Origin: Antedon mediterranea
Taxonomy: Eukaryota > Echinodermata > Crinoidea > Comatulida > Antedonidae
Reading direction: 5' to 3'
Assembly (NCBI RefSeq): GCF_964355755.1
Contig: NC_092680.1
Span: forward strand, 7,107,001 to 7,171,000
DNA length: 64,000 nt
Part shown: in pieces, positions 1 through 13,396 of the stretch
Position numbering within the stretch: the first letter of the stretch is position 1
How the letters are laid out: every line of letters begins with the position of its first letter
Position numbers and translations under genes: made by a program
Notes under the pieces: model-generated
Database searches by the model: none
The model's input: the letters and a program-made list of their open reading frames with translations, nothing else
Told to the model about the DNA's origin: nothing

Positions 1-1
1 C

Positions 2-3000
2 GCACCTGTTGCTGCAGTGCTCATGACAGATGAGGAAAAGAAAAGATTGGAAGAAGAGAATATAAGACTAAAAGCTGAAAGAGATCAGATCCAACAATAC
101 AAGGATCAGTATCAGGAAAAGATGATAGATTCTCAAAAGGTAATAACAATGTAAATCTGATGATGTACTAATTTGAACTTTTTCAAAACCCAGCAGAAGA
201 CCTTTCATTTGCAATATTTTTCATTTATAAACAATTTTGTCTTTTTTTTATATGTATAGAGAATTAATAAAAAATGACCTATGACTTTTTATTAATACAA
301 TAACAAAAATTCTACATTTTTTATTTGAAAAAGCAATGGCATAAAGAAATAATGTTACTTTTGCTTGTTTATAGGAAACAGCAATGTATCAGGCTAAGTT
401 CAACACACTACATCTTCAATACTTAGCAATCGCTAAAGTTTCTGAAGAAAACAAAGATAAAATTGATCAAGAAATCATGGCAGTTGTTACAGATAAGCAA
501 GTAATGGATGAAGAACAGACAAGTTTAAAAGAGGATATAACGAAATGGGAAAAGGAATTTGAAGAAAGAACAGGAAAAACACCTACTGAAGCTGACAAGT
601 AAGGCTTATTATTATCACTGGTATCTAAACAATTTCCTAAAATAAGAAATTTTCATAAATTACAACAATTAAAAAACAATAATAATCTGTTACAAAGTTT
701 AACATTTTTTCCAGGCCTGACAGCGTTCATGAACTTGAAACACAACTTCATGAAGTTGAGATCAAACAGAAAGAGTTGGAAGGAAAAACGAAAACACTAA
801 CAATGTTAAAAGAAGGAAAGGTACCGGAGGTCGCAGAAGCTGATGTCCCTGAACCAATTATTAAAACAGTTGAAGTAAGTATTTTGTATGTATGATGTGA
901 ATGGAAAAACAAGTTGATCTGACAAATTGCTGTTTTGTCGTTAAAGCTTATTGTTAACTTTCAAATATAATATATTATATAACTTTAATCTCAGCTTTAA
1001 TTAACTCTTGCTATTTCCTTGGATCCTTTGTTATGTTATTTATATTTGTACAATAAAGTTATCAATTCAAAATATTGATAATTGTTGAGCGCATTTTTCT
1101 AGATTTCTTTACACAAAAAAAGAAAATAAGCCATTAAATGTGCTTTAATTAAATGAAGATGATGCAGTGGAACCATTTTCACCAGAATTTTGAAGCTCAC
1201 AAGTAGATAATTTTTCAATTTACTGCTATCGATTTAAATCCTCTTTTTGGTCACCATGATAATATACCTACAAATTGTCTTTATCAAGGTCACAGTTCCT
1301 GACCCAGTCACTGTTGCTGCACTTGCTGCAAGCCATGCCAAACTCAAAGATCTTGAAGAACAGTTAAAGAAACTTACAGAAACTGTTGATCACAAAGCTG
1401 TGATGATCAAGAAGCTAGAAAATGAATTAAAAAATAAGAAAATATCTGGAGCTGGCAGTAATGAGGTTGATCCAGGGTTAAAGGTCATTCTACAGTCTGT
1501 GATCAAACATGTAAGTGATTGTGTTTCAGAATGAAGTTTTTCATCTATGTATAAATTCACCTGAAATATTACTGTGTTGTGTCAATCACGTTTGTTTCCT
1601 TCATTTCAATTGCGCCTTACCAATTCATTGAATATAAATAACCAAATGATATTAATTTATTATCATACATTCATAGTGTAAATAAATATACAATAATTTT
1701 ATGCAGATTCAATTAATCCATGAAAACAATGATCCTGCAAAGACCCAAGTGTCTAACCAGCTTACTGAAGAAGAAGCAGCAAAGGCAGGATGTGTTACAG
1801 CTACAAAAGACCTTCAAGATCAATTAGATGCCTGGGAAAAGTTGTACAGGGAAGAACATGATATAGGGCCTACAGAAGCTGATAGGTAGGTACACAATTT
1901 GAAGTTGGTGAGGTCGCAAGTTATTATAACACCTACAGAAATGTACTGTACTTGCATAGTATTAGTATTATGATGCTTTTTGTGTACTAAAGTATTGGTA
2001 CAAATATTACTGAAGAGTGACTATTGTAACTATTCTAAAACTTAAAGTAAAATGTTCTTACCTGCCAATAGTGGCCAGTAGTTAGATTTGTATTATGAAA
2101 ATCTTTTTCAAAATTCTATATAATTATTGTGCAATAACTATGCAGTGCATTAACAAAACTGTTTTCTTTGATAGGGATGCTTCTGCCCAACAACTCTATG
2201 CTTCTTTCGAAACTAGTCAACAAAAGCAAATGGAAAATGAAGTTGATATTACTGCATTGACTATGATACAAACAGGAGTAATCCCAGATAAATTTGGAGG
2301 TATCACAGCTATGTCATTCACTGGTATGTAGTATATTAGATTGACTGATTGATAAAATTAACTCATTATACAATTGGTTTATTCATTGTGTTTTAAACCT
2401 GCAAGTTGTGTCATTTACATATATGACCTCCACAATTAAATTTTCACATGGTCATACACAATACATTTCAATCCTATTCCCAAATGTCATAAACTTTCAG
2501 AGTATAAATATTTGTCGTATTCGATCAGGAAGTTTCGTTGTCAAGATTTGTTGAGTACTTTTTGTATTTGAATTGTAAATCTGTGCTCAACAGAAAGTCA
2601 TTCGAATAGAAAACGTTAACAACGAAAGCTTTTTCGTTAAGAACAATCTTAACGCTCAAAATACGCCATTAAATAAGTACTCAATGGAAAAACCACTCAA
2701 CGGTCCACTCAAATACGACAACTGTTTATATTCCACCAGACAAAATGTATTCATAATTACTTCTGATGACTAGAATTCAAGTGCTGAATATCAATCTCAT
2801 GCAAAGTCACTAAAAACATTCTCCCAAAGGTTTATTTAGTCTTTTCAAGTAATAAGTGATTACAATTATAAATGATTTAAGATGCATTATTTTTTTTCAA
2901 GGTGTCAGTGGTGGTGGTGGTGGTGCCAATCAAGAGGAACTTGATGAGGCAAATGAGAAGAATGAAGATCTGGAGAAAGAAATTGAGGAGTTGAAAAGGA

Positions 3001-6000
3001 AAATAAATGAGTTACAGGAGGGATCTGGTGGAGGTGCTTCACTCGCTATTACATCTGGTATTGATGTTGATGATGATGACATTGAGGTATGTACCATCTT
3101 TTACTAGTGGAGCAGTGCACAGCATCTTATTTAGTAATACGTTCTGTGAATGTTGCTCCTCTTTCCGAATATTTTCTAAAAGATATAACTATTTTTGTAT
3201 TTCTAAATTTTGAATGTTCACCAGTACAGATGTATTGTACATAAATGCTTGGCTTATGTGTACTTGTCAATAAATGTATATTCACATTGAACTCATATGG
3301 ACAAATTTGATACCCAACGAAGTGTCCTTTTAATAGGGGTTTCCCTGAATAGGGACTGTTTGTGTTAAAAAATATCATACTACCCCATGTTTGTTTCATG
3401 GAAAAGTGTCTTGTACTGTATGAGTGTCCCTGAATATGGATGTCCAAAAGGAGAAGGTTTACTGTATACATTTAACATTTGAAATGGTTTGTTAAGGGTT
3501 TCAATGCTCAACTTGGAGACTTGCAAAAACAAGTCGACAACGCAAACGATGAACTTCGCCAAGAGAAATCAGAGCACGAAAAGACCAGAGATGAACTAGA
3601 GGATCTAAAATCAGAACTGGAGAAATTAAAACAAGAACAAACAGATTTGGAAGTAGAGTATGATGGGAAGATAAAGGCAAGCACAGTTGCTCTTGTTGCA
3701 GAACTTGAAATCAAGAATAAAGTAGGTTTTTTGTTTCTTGTTTCTTGTTAATTAAAACTCTCTATAGGAATTATTCAAAATCCATTCTAATGTAAGCTAC
3801 AGTATAATACAAGGTAATCGTGAGTTAAAATTGTTTTTGACTTTTGCTGGTAGAACACCTTAGTTTTCAAGAAATTGTAATATATGATTTTACTAGCAAA
3901 GTTTAAAGTATTAAGTTTTTTCCTGACAGTCATTGGATGAGAGTAAACAACGAATTGATGAACTGGAGAAAGAGAAGTTAAGTGCGCTGCCACCAGATGT
4001 TGCTAAAGAAATCCAACTATTGCAGGCTAAACTAGTAAGCACTCTGAGAACTTTAGTTTCATTACACCAATATGTTACACATCCAAAAACCTCTATTACA
4101 TGATCATTTCAAAAAGCATGTTCTGGATACAGATGTGAGTGTCTCAAAAAACCAATACAATAAATATGTTATGTAGGAAATTATAGAAAATGCAATAGCT
4201 GTAATAGTAAAAGTAATTATTGCTTTAAAGGCAAAATCTGAAAAGGAAAAAGAAGATCTGCAGAAGTCAAGTATTGGTGGCAATGCTGAAGTTGAAAAAA
4301 TTAAACTAGAAATTGCAACTTTGAGTCAGAGTCTTGCTAAAGAAAGAGAGGTCAACCGTGGTCATCAAGAGAATCTGAAGAAAAAGATGGCAGAAAAAGA
4401 CAAGCAGTTAAAAGAGCAACAAATAGCAATAGAGAAGAAATACCAACAGAGAGAGGATGAAAATAAAAAACAACTGAAGTCTTTGGAAAAGAAAATAAAA
4501 GAACTATCAGTAGCAGGTGTTGCAATGAAGCCTGGAGCAAAGGGTGCTAAGGTATAATAATGTATTTTATTTTTTAAATGTATAGTTATACTGTTCACAT
4601 CTCACTACATATTAACTTGACTATAAGATCATGGCAATTAAAAGTCCTAACAGCGTACTAATAATTAATATGGTAATAAAGTTTCTACACAGTAGGTAGT
4701 AATAGTTGACTGGCAAATGATACAAACATCAGGAATCTTCTCCCAAATATTTTCTTCCCAGAATTATACCTTTACTAATTACTTATTAAAATAATAAATC
4801 AATTGTTAATTATCTAGGGTGGTGCTGCAGTTGATGCAAAGACAGAGAAAAAACTAAAACTTCTCCAAGACCAGATAGCAACATTAAAGAAGAAAGCACA
4901 AGAAGACCAGGCAAAAATCAAAGAGTTGACAGATCAACTTAAAGATGCAAAGTCTGATGCATTTGGAGATGTAAGTGATTTTACATTACAAGGTTTAAAT
5001 TCATTTGGTAGGATACAAGCCACCCTAAACTCTATCTACACTATCAAACTTGATGTGACAAAACAAATATGATGTGCCCATATATAAACATGACGACGTC
5101 ATATCACTGCCATATTTGGTCATATCACTGCCATATTTGGGCACATCACACTTTTTTTTTCGAATTTGTTTGATAGTCTAGCTTCTTATTTGTTACTAAT
5201 GACAGACATTATGGATAAACTCTGTACATTCAAAAACAGGTATAGTTTTCCTTTCTTATGTTTTCTTGTTGTTTTCTAACCCTTACGTAGGTCATTTATT
5301 GTCAGTGACATATTACAACCATTTTTACAAAATCCTAGCATCAACAGCAATAAAATAGTTTGTCGCCAACAATGGTGTCAAATAAAATCCAATTTCTAGG
5401 CTGAACTTCAGCCAGTGATCTAATATCATTTTTAGTTATCAATGTTCACTTCACTATTTACAGAAACAAGCTGGTAAGAAACAAGAAAAAGCCATGAAGG
5501 ATCTAGAGAAGAAAATAGAAATGGAAACGAAAAAGTTTGAACGAGAATTAAAGAAAGCAAATGAGTTGGAGGAAGAGCTTAAAACAACAAAAAAAGTAAT
5601 TTACACATTGTTTATGAAGGCTAAAGTAAAGATTAAATCAGTTTTTAACTTCTGTTTCCCTCCTTTTCAAACAAATGTAATCTTATAAAGTTATATATTC
5701 CTTTTTTGCAAAAAATGCAACATTTGTTTAAAATAAAATATTTGATTTGTATTGTAAATATGGTTTCCTTTTGAAATGTATACTGATAACAATTACTTTA
5801 TAATCTAACTAATACTAATACTCAACAAAATAAGGGATAATATAAATATATATCTTTACAGAACCAAATTTTAAATTAACCAGTATCATTTGAGAAGATT
5901 AACTTAATTAAGTTTGTTTACATGTGCTTGTTTTAGGAACGTGATTCTGCTAATGAGGAAGTCAAGAAGCTAACAGCACAGATTGCTGCTCTTGGTATTG

Positions 6001-9000
6001 CGGCAGAACAGGCTGTTGAGCTAAAAGAAAAAGCAGAGAAACTTGAGAAGGAAGTCAAAGAATTACAAGCAGAGAATAAACTAGTTACTGAAAACTTCAA
6101 CAGTGAACGTGTAAGTATTTGTGAATAAATTATTTTCATTCAAACCCTCTTATCAGGAATGGATGTATTTTTAAGAATCATTATTCTCCAGTTTGTTTAT
6201 TTTACTTTAATTGTTGTTTTAGAGCCCATTTAAATAAGTTCGTCATTTGTATAAAACATATTTAGTAGTACATGTACATGTTTTTTTTGGTTATTCACAA
6301 AATGAAAATAATTCTTCTCCAATTTGTTTATTAGCTTAAATTGAATTGTTTCGTTCTTTTAATTCTATCCATTTGATAATTTGTCATTCGAATAAGGATA
6401 AAAATGAATAATTGCCCATTTAAACCTGTAAATTAATTTAATTTATTTTAGGTTCTGCGGAAAAAGTATTACAATATGGTTGAAGATATGAAAGGTAAAA
6501 TCCGAGTATTCTGCCGAGCACGTCCTTTAAGTGGTTCTGAAAAAGAGAGAGTAAGTGTTGTTTAAAACTTACTCAATTACTGTACACATTAGTTTCCACT
6601 GTAAACATGAATGATCTGGTGGATTGTACTCATCAAAAAAAATTATGGTCAGTTGGTCACTTTAATAAGGTCAACCATAATGATCCACATCACTGCTTTA
6701 TTTCCCATTTGTATTTATTTCTCAATTTATTTTTGCAGGGTTGTAACATTATAGTGAATGCTCCAGATGAATACACCGTTTCAGTGGAAAGCTCACGTGG
6801 TTTGAAAGAATTCCAATTTGATCGTATATTTATGGCAGAAAATACACAAGAGGATGTCTTTGAAGATACCAATGTAAGATGTGTTCTGTTAATTATAACA
6901 TACACATAATAATAGGAAAAAAATAATAATCAACATCTATAATATTATACATTAGAGACAAACAAAAGAATGAATGAAATAAAATGATCAGATTCAGTTA
7001 AAAGTCACCACAAAGCATAAGGGAATAAATATTACAAAAGTAAAAAGACCATCTCTAGTGTGATGCAGTTTTCCTGCCTTATTGGAGTATAAAGATCCAG
7101 ATCCAGACCATACTTACACATAGGAAACATAAACAAAAAGGTTAATCCAACAATCCATGACATGCAATATATAAGATAAGTCATAGACCCGTTCAGACTA
7201 GGTTTCATGGGAATTTATCGCTAACTTTGGTGGGTAGGAACCAATTTACTCGGGTAAAATAACTGGCCCATAGAAGCAACTAGTGTATGCATTGTGTACA
7301 ACAGATGAATATTATAACAGATGATGATAATATATACAGTAACTATACATAAATGTTGTATTGTATACTACTTTTCTAGAATCTGGTGCAAACAGCTGTA
7401 GATGGTTACAACGTGTGTATATTTGCCTACGGTCAAACAGGATCTGGTAAAACATTTACAATGATTGGTGACAGAGATCAGAAGTTTCCGGGAATTGCAC
7501 CAAGAGCATTTGAGAAAATCTTTGAAGTAATTGAAGAAAACAAGTAAATATCAATGATAATTTTGAAAATTTGAGATCAGTACAATTAGCTCTACCACAC
7601 AACCATACATTGTGCAAAAGTTGTATTACATGCAACACTAAATAACCATTAATTTGTAGCTTTTAAAATGTATCAAAACAGAACAAGCATTATAAAATAA
7701 GATATTCAACTGATACACAGCATTCTGATTAGTTCCACCATTTTTATAAATGACATTTGTTTTTATTTATTTCCAGGTCAAAATACTCATTCAAAGTTTA
7801 CACATATATGTTGGAGTTGTACAATGATAAGCTGATTGACTTGTATGCAAAAGGCAAAGAGGTAATTGATTTCATTTTATGTAGATTTAAAACAGGTTTT
7901 TGAGTTACCCATCCAATACACAAGTAACCCACATCCCATCAACCACCCTACTCTCTGTCACTTACATGAAGCAAACACTTTTATTTGGTTTAATTGTAAT
8001 TTAACCACTTTTTAAAAGGACAAACTTGATATTAAAAAAGACAAGAAAGGAATGGTAGTGGTAAATGGATCAGTCATCCTAGAAGCATCTAATCACAAAG
8101 AGTTGTATGGTCTGTTTGAGCAAGGCTCATCAAACAGACATGTGGCATCAACAAGTAAGTCAGAATTCAAAAAGTTTATGAGTGATGTACATTGATTTCC
8201 GTTACAATTTAGTTTTAAAGATGCAACATCTTTAAAGAAAATGTTTTACCTTTATCTCTAACTTTAATATTAGTGGGAGAATGTGTCTTAATACTGTGTA
8301 TTTATTTCAAATTCTCAGAGATGAATTCTGAAAGTTCACGTTCACATTTGGTCCTGGCCATCATCATTGAAAGTACCAATCTGTCCACTGGAACTGTGGT
8401 CAAGGGTAAATTGAGTCTGGTTGATTTGGCTGGAAGTGAAAGAGCAGCAAAAACAGAAGCTTCAGCACAGCAGCTTAAGGTTAGTAGTCTATTGGATATA
8501 GACTGGAAACTATGTATTTTATAGCTCTTTAGAAATGCGATTATTAAGTAGATACCAGGCTGTTGCTAGCATGACGCAGACATCGTCTCATCTGGAAAAA
8601 TGATCCTCCAATGCGTAGCTCCATCCTTGCCTTTTCTGTTTTTAACTTTGCACTACAGCAGCCCTGAGAGGTATAGAGGATGATCCACATCAGAGGTGGA
8701 TTTAGGTGCAATGCACACAATGCTGGATTCTCCCCTTCACAGTAGGCTTAAAAGTGCTGACTGTATGTGAAATGTTAATTGTTTTAAACATAATATAAAG
8801 CTTCAACATAACGTATACCGATGAATTATTTCTATTTATCCTTACAGGAAGCAAACTCCATCAACAAGTCTCTTAGCGCCCTGGGTGATGTCATTTCAGC
8901 ACTCTCTAGTGAGCAGTCCTTCATTCCATACAGAAACAACAAGTTAACACTTCTTATGCAGGACTCCCTCGGTGGTAACGCTAAAACGCTTATGTTCGTA

Positions 9001-9583
9001 AATGTTTCACCTGCAGATTATAATGCTGATGAGACTGTGATATCTTTAACGTAAGTCATTAATATTGTAAACATTATTTCAATTAGTTCTTTGAACATTG
9101 TGGAATTGACTGAGCTTTAGAATACAAGTAAAATATATTTGTTTTTAATAGATATGCGTCACGTGTGAAACTTATTACCAATGATGCCAGTAAGAATGCA
9201 GACAACAAGGAAATTGCTCGCTTGAAAGATGTAAGTAAACGTATACAGACTAAATAAATAAAATTACTAAAAACCATAAATTGAATAGTCTACATCCTGT
9301 TTCAGCTATGCCTAAACATAGTCCAGAAACAAAATTCATATTTGAATTTAAAAACAAGGAGATATACTTAATACATTTTTATATAAAATAAGCAATTAAA
9401 TAAAACACACATTTGTGTTTTATAAATAATTGATATATCAATAAAGCTGATTTTTTTTTTTTTTAATGTGGTTTTAAAGAAGAGCTGATTTCAACAATTT
9501 TGATAAAATATGATGATTTTTTTTTTCAGGTTATCAATAAACTAAAAAGTGGAGAAAATGTAGATGAGGAGGTAGCAAGTTAA
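2..9583 (+). CDS. C-terminal-motor kinesin (kinesin-14, KCBP/kinesin-C-like), 3' part
   Basis: Microtubule motor with a long coiled-coil stalk followed by the motor, the layout of minus-end-directed kinesin-14. Coding exons joined at GT/AG sites in matching phase: 2-139, 375-598, 715-874, 1289-1510, 1707-1885, 2175-2323, 2902-3086, 3497-3721, 3930-4034, 4231-4551, 4818-4970, 5464-5595, 5937-6110, 6452-6550, 6739-6873, 7380-7543, 7777-7861, 8019-8154, 8319-8479, 8848-9050, 9152-9230, 9530-9583. These give about 1160 residues and stop at TAA 9581-9583. The neck-motor junction reads [17 protein letters not shown]. The P-loop GQTGSGKT is at 7431-7454, switch I NSESSRSH lies just after 8320, switch II is DLAGSE, and YRNNKLT follows in 8848-9050, so all nucleotide-binding motifs are intact. 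Upstream exons encode Lys/Glu-rich heptads. Two stalk exons carry a related W...PTEAD[K/R] motif. The tail after the motor is short (about 30 residues). The N-terminus, where kinesin-C would carry other domains, lies left of the window. Confidence 0.93.
2513..2721. mobile_element. Possible short MITE with TTGTCGTATT termini
   Basis: Within a kinesin intron, the left end TTGTCGTATTCGA and the right end TCAAATACGACAA are near inverted repeats about 200 bp apart. Smaller internal inverted segments around GAGTACTT/AAGTACTC also occur. No coding capacity. Weakly supported; only one copy is seen here. Confidence 0.4.
3318..3465. repeat. Dispersed repeat family D (GTGTCCCTTAATAGGG type)
   Basis: This intronic stretch contains GTGTCC, TTAATAGGGG, CCCTGAATAGGGAC and a terminal TTTACTGTA. 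Similar words recur at 30202-30260, 47725-47836, 54757-54913, 60682-60756 and 61418-61460, and make up the tandem unit at 18080-19390. Non-coding; short shadow ORFs here are not genes. Confidence 0.6.
5027..5184. mobile_element. Fold-back MITE family A, copy 1
   Basis: The left arm CTATCTACACTATCAAAC and the right arm GTTTGATAGTCTAGCTT are inverted. Between them are inverted GATGTGCCC / GGGCACATCAC blocks, so the whole element folds on itself. It lies in a kinesin intron. Confidence 0.8.
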
Positions 9584-10965
9584 TTCATCAACTTGAAAAA
9601 GAAAACAAAGTAATATAGTATGTATTTATTTAGTTTAAAATGCTCATAATAAGTTGAGGCATGTTTTATAGTAGATGTACTATAATACTAAACCACTGGA
9701 TAACATTTAGCCATTTTGGTAATGTATACCAGACACCTTAACCTGACTTTTTTAGATTCAGAATAAATAAGAAAGATAACAACAACAAAAAAAATCAAAT
9801 AAAAAACCCATCATTGAATCCGTCCTTAATTAAGAGAGAATTTTTATATTAAGATTTGTAGTCTTTCAAGTAGTATTTAGTACCATATTGAAATGGTTAC
9901 ATTTCATTGTAGTTTGATAAAATACAAGATTGTTAATTAATACAGTAGGCCTGCCTATAACTTGATCACTGTAATTTTAACAATATTTTGAGACATTTTA
10001 GTTTGTATCTTCTTATCTATCTAAATAAAGAAAACAGCACTAAAATGATTTTGCACATGACAAAAATTATTTGATAATTTGCAATAAACTATGAATAGAT
10101 AAAATACACATTTTAAATTTGTCTCACAAACTGTACTGTACAGAAGTTTGTCAAAATAAATATTTTTATATTAAAATTTCTAATTAACACCTTGAATAAT
10201 ATATTTATTATTATATTATGAATAGTATATTTTGTAATTGTTTTACCTTGAATAATTGTTGGTTAGTTATGTACATACTGGTCCAGATAATAAGAATGAA
10301 GAATGTAACTATTTATTTTAATTAAATTGGTATTTATATCTAAACAGTCAAATGCATGGATAACTTGTCCAATCATTGCTTTTATGTATTTGAATATACA
10401 TTTTTAAATCATTGACTGACACATAACAAGGTAGTAAATTTGAATGCACACAAAATTAATTTAACAAAATTTTAAACATAAATATATTTTTTAAGAAAAC
10501 TGATAAGCAACAAAACCTGTTAAATATTTTAAAAGTTTGTTGATTACTTGATAACCATTTTAAATGTACTATGTATTATAGTTTCCATCATGCTCATTTA
10601 TTTCATTATAAACACTTTAATTGAGAAATAATATTTAATAAATGATGCCACAAGAAAACAGAATTGTTTGGTTATTTATGAATTTTACTGAGTTTAAAAA
10701 AAAAAGATGGTATGAGGACTTTTACTCGCTTGCTTTCTGATATATAATTTCTCAAAGACATTGACAGAATATTACGTTTAGTTTGACGCTTCAACAACAA
10801 TAGGAATATCTTTTGTCAAAAGTTAATAACGATGAGTTCAATTTGTTTTTGAGTCCCTACAGTATATTGAAAATCCCCTAGGCTAGGCCTCCTATCCTAT
10901 GTATATGGCCTAGAGTGGATTTATTAGAATGGAGTTATTTGCCTAAACAACTCCAACATACTGTA
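9584..10965. other. 3' flank of the kinesin gene, no gene seen
   Basis: Very AT-rich DNA after the kinesin stop, with stops in all frames. AATAAA-type poly(A) hexamers occur (for example near 9763, 10023 and 10083), so the transcript probably ends within the first 500 bases. I see no other gene. Confidence 0.6.
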
Positions 10966-11314
10966 CAGGCCCGTAGCCAGAATGCATCAGAGGGGGGTTT
11001 TCTTGACACCAAGTATTTTGCGAGCGCAGCGAGCAACTGTAGGCTGGGGGCCTGGGGGCCGCCAAGGGCCCCCGGTCGGGGTCCAGGGGGCGAAGCCCCC
11101 TGGAAGCTTTGGCTCTCAGAGCAATTTCGGTTGTTTTAATAAGCTTACAGAGACATTTTTTACCTACTAAAATCTGGGTTATGCAGAGAAATTATATAGT
11201 ATAGTATGGAAGTTAGTAGTACTGATCATGAATAACAGCTTTATTGTTGCAAAAAAGTATATTATATTAGGCCCTTAAGTAATTTCTTATCCTATAAACA
11301 TAAAAAACAAATAG

Positions 11315-12955
11315 TACCGTATATTTCGGTGTACAAGTCGCACCTGTGTATAAGACGCACCCATAACGGAGACTGAAATATTAGTATTTTTTATGTAGTC
11401 GATGCATAAGACGCACTTATTTCTAGGCCGAAATTTAAACATTTTACAATCAAAACAATGGTATTTTAATAATAAAACAACGATATTTGAGACATATTAG
11501 AATCAAATGATATAATTTTGTTTGATTGCCTTTATTACATCGTAATCAGTCTCTACTTCAACTGAACGTTCAATGAAAAGGGAAATCCCCATATTGTTTC
11601 AGTTACGATGCACTGTGTGGGTAGGGCTAGCCTATGTCTATTTAAGTAACTTTAATTTCATATTATTTAAATATATACCTTCTTATTGTGTGTATGACCA
11701 TTATAAAATCAATCCAAATGATGTTCAGTTTTTTGGGCTGATAATGAACCAGGAATATCATGTTGGGTAGGCCTATATGAAAATCTTTCCTATTTCCATG
11801 CATGCATTACAGCAATATGAGGAGAGAGCACTAACCATGTGCTCCTTGCCTGGTGGCCATATACACTATAAGATTAGGGGAAGCTACGTAACACAATAAC
11901 AACACACTCTTTTAGATATCGCTTGACATACGAACTATTGACTACATGATTATAAAATTATGTGATTGTTGACATAGAGATGTAATAAAAATAAACCACC
12001 GTGATCAAGGGAAATAGTTATTGTGTAAATAAAATGTGACACCACCGTAATTAATAGACTCTTCCATAAATGTGTTGCGCGCTGTGATGATGCTGCATGC
12101 TGCTAGAATACACACCCGCGAGTTCAGAGAGTATTACTAGGCCTGGGTAGAATATCTAATGCGTACTGTAATATTAATTAATACAGTCGAGGATGACAAT
12201 TTACCTTAACTAAAAATTCAATAAACTTGTTACCACACTGTGGTTAGACAGGAGTGAGTAACTAGCTAGGCCTACATTGCAGAGTAGTAGGCCTACACTA
12301 TTTTTAATTAATTTAAAGATGTATTGTCCCTTTGACTAATTCCAAAAAAATAAAAAATAAAAGATTTCGAAAAAAAGTGGGTTATTTTGAAGTATCATAA
12401 TAGTTATTAACTTTCACCAAAAATTTGTCGAAAAAAAATCATTTAATTGAAATACAGACGTTTTTTTGTTCAAAAAATAACTTTGACTTCCAGTCAAAGT
12501 TTTTGATAAAAACATATCTCATAATGCATTGCTCTTGTTTGGCTACTCTGTATGCATAATCAGAAAACTTCCTCGCGATCTGTGTGAAAACACCTTCTCA
12601 ACCGTGACGAGTTGTAAACAATCCTAATTAGCACCATGCATAATGCATACTCGTGGTTTGAAATCTTTGTTTACTTTTGCTCGCGACGATTTTCCAGACG
12701 AAATGTAATCAAATTAATTTACCTGTTTATTACGTAAACTTGTTGTTTTTGGCTCGAATTTTCGACTTAAAGTGAACAACTTTAATATTAATTTGATATG
12801 GCCGATTTAAATTTAGAATATTTTGACCATCATTTTTTGTGTTTCAAGGGACAATACATCTTTAAGTATTAGTAGGTAATTAAATTAATTAGGGTTACAT
12901 TTAGAGGTCAAATTTGCGTGTCAAAAGTGCGTCTTATACACCGAAATATACGGTA
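11315..12955. mobile_element. TA-flanked TIR element nested in the outer transposon
   Basis: The 29-bp left terminus starting TACCGTATATTTCGGTGTA (11315) and the right terminus ending at 12955 are inverted repeats with two mismatches. Outer TA dinucleotides fit a TA target site as in Tc1/mariner-pogo elements. A second ATAAGACGCAC word lies near each end. No transposase ORF. It is itself interrupted by the TTAA MITE at 12313-12865. Confidence 0.82.
12313..12865. mobile_element. MITE family B (TTAA target), innermost of the nest
   Basis: A perfect 18-bp inverted repeat TTAAAGATGTATTGTCCC lies at 12313-12330 and inverted at 12848-12865. The outermost TTAA at both ends is consistent with a TTAA target-site duplication (piggyBac/Kolobok-like mobilisation, inference). 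Related copies are at 20410-20717, 22486-22812 and 57645-58170. Confidence 0.85.
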
Positions 12956-13396
12956 GGCCTACGTACACGTACCAATTTAACTCAGCACCATTTTTATTCA
13001 AATTTAAACAGTGAAATTCTTTGGTTTAATGAAAAATATTTCCAGGAAAAAAATAAAAATCCCCAAAAAGATTGAACTGAACTGAACGTGATCTTGTGCG
13101 TTCCGAAAAGCCCGGCCGAAGCACGCGATTGGTCAGTCCATTTTTCTGTCATATTTATAACCATCATCTCTCAACAATCTCTCGATCTCACGCTCAGCAG
13201 TGACTTTGACATCGGACAATCTGTATATTCGATCGATTTAAACATAGTCAATAGAAGTAAAATGACCAAAAAATCTGCTATAATTGATAATTAATTGCAC
13301 GATTTTGGAAGTGGGGCCTTTGTTTTTCAAGGGGGGTTCGCTGGTAAAAGGGGGGGTTCGCCCGAACCCCAAAAAAACCCCCTGGCTACGGGCCTG

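Larger units (their letters stand above)
10966..13396. mobile_element. DNA transposon with CAGGCCCGTAGCCAG termini, hosting two nested insertions
   Basis: The left end CAGGCCCGTAGCCAG (10966-10980) has its exact reverse complement at 13382-13396. Both are flanked by CTGTA (10961-10965 and 13397-13401), which looks like a 5-bp target-site duplication. Subterminal DNA has G runs and GC-rich inverted words (CAGGGGGC / GCCCCCTG near 11083-11102). No transposase ORF is recognisable, so it is non-autonomous or decayed. The element is interrupted by the insertion at 11315-12955. The superfamily is not assigned. Confidence 0.85.

Noticed and set aside
10915-11170. Two overlapping plus-strand ORFs rich in Gly and Pro
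   Set aside because: They come from the GC-rich subterminal end of the outer transposon; no coding signal.
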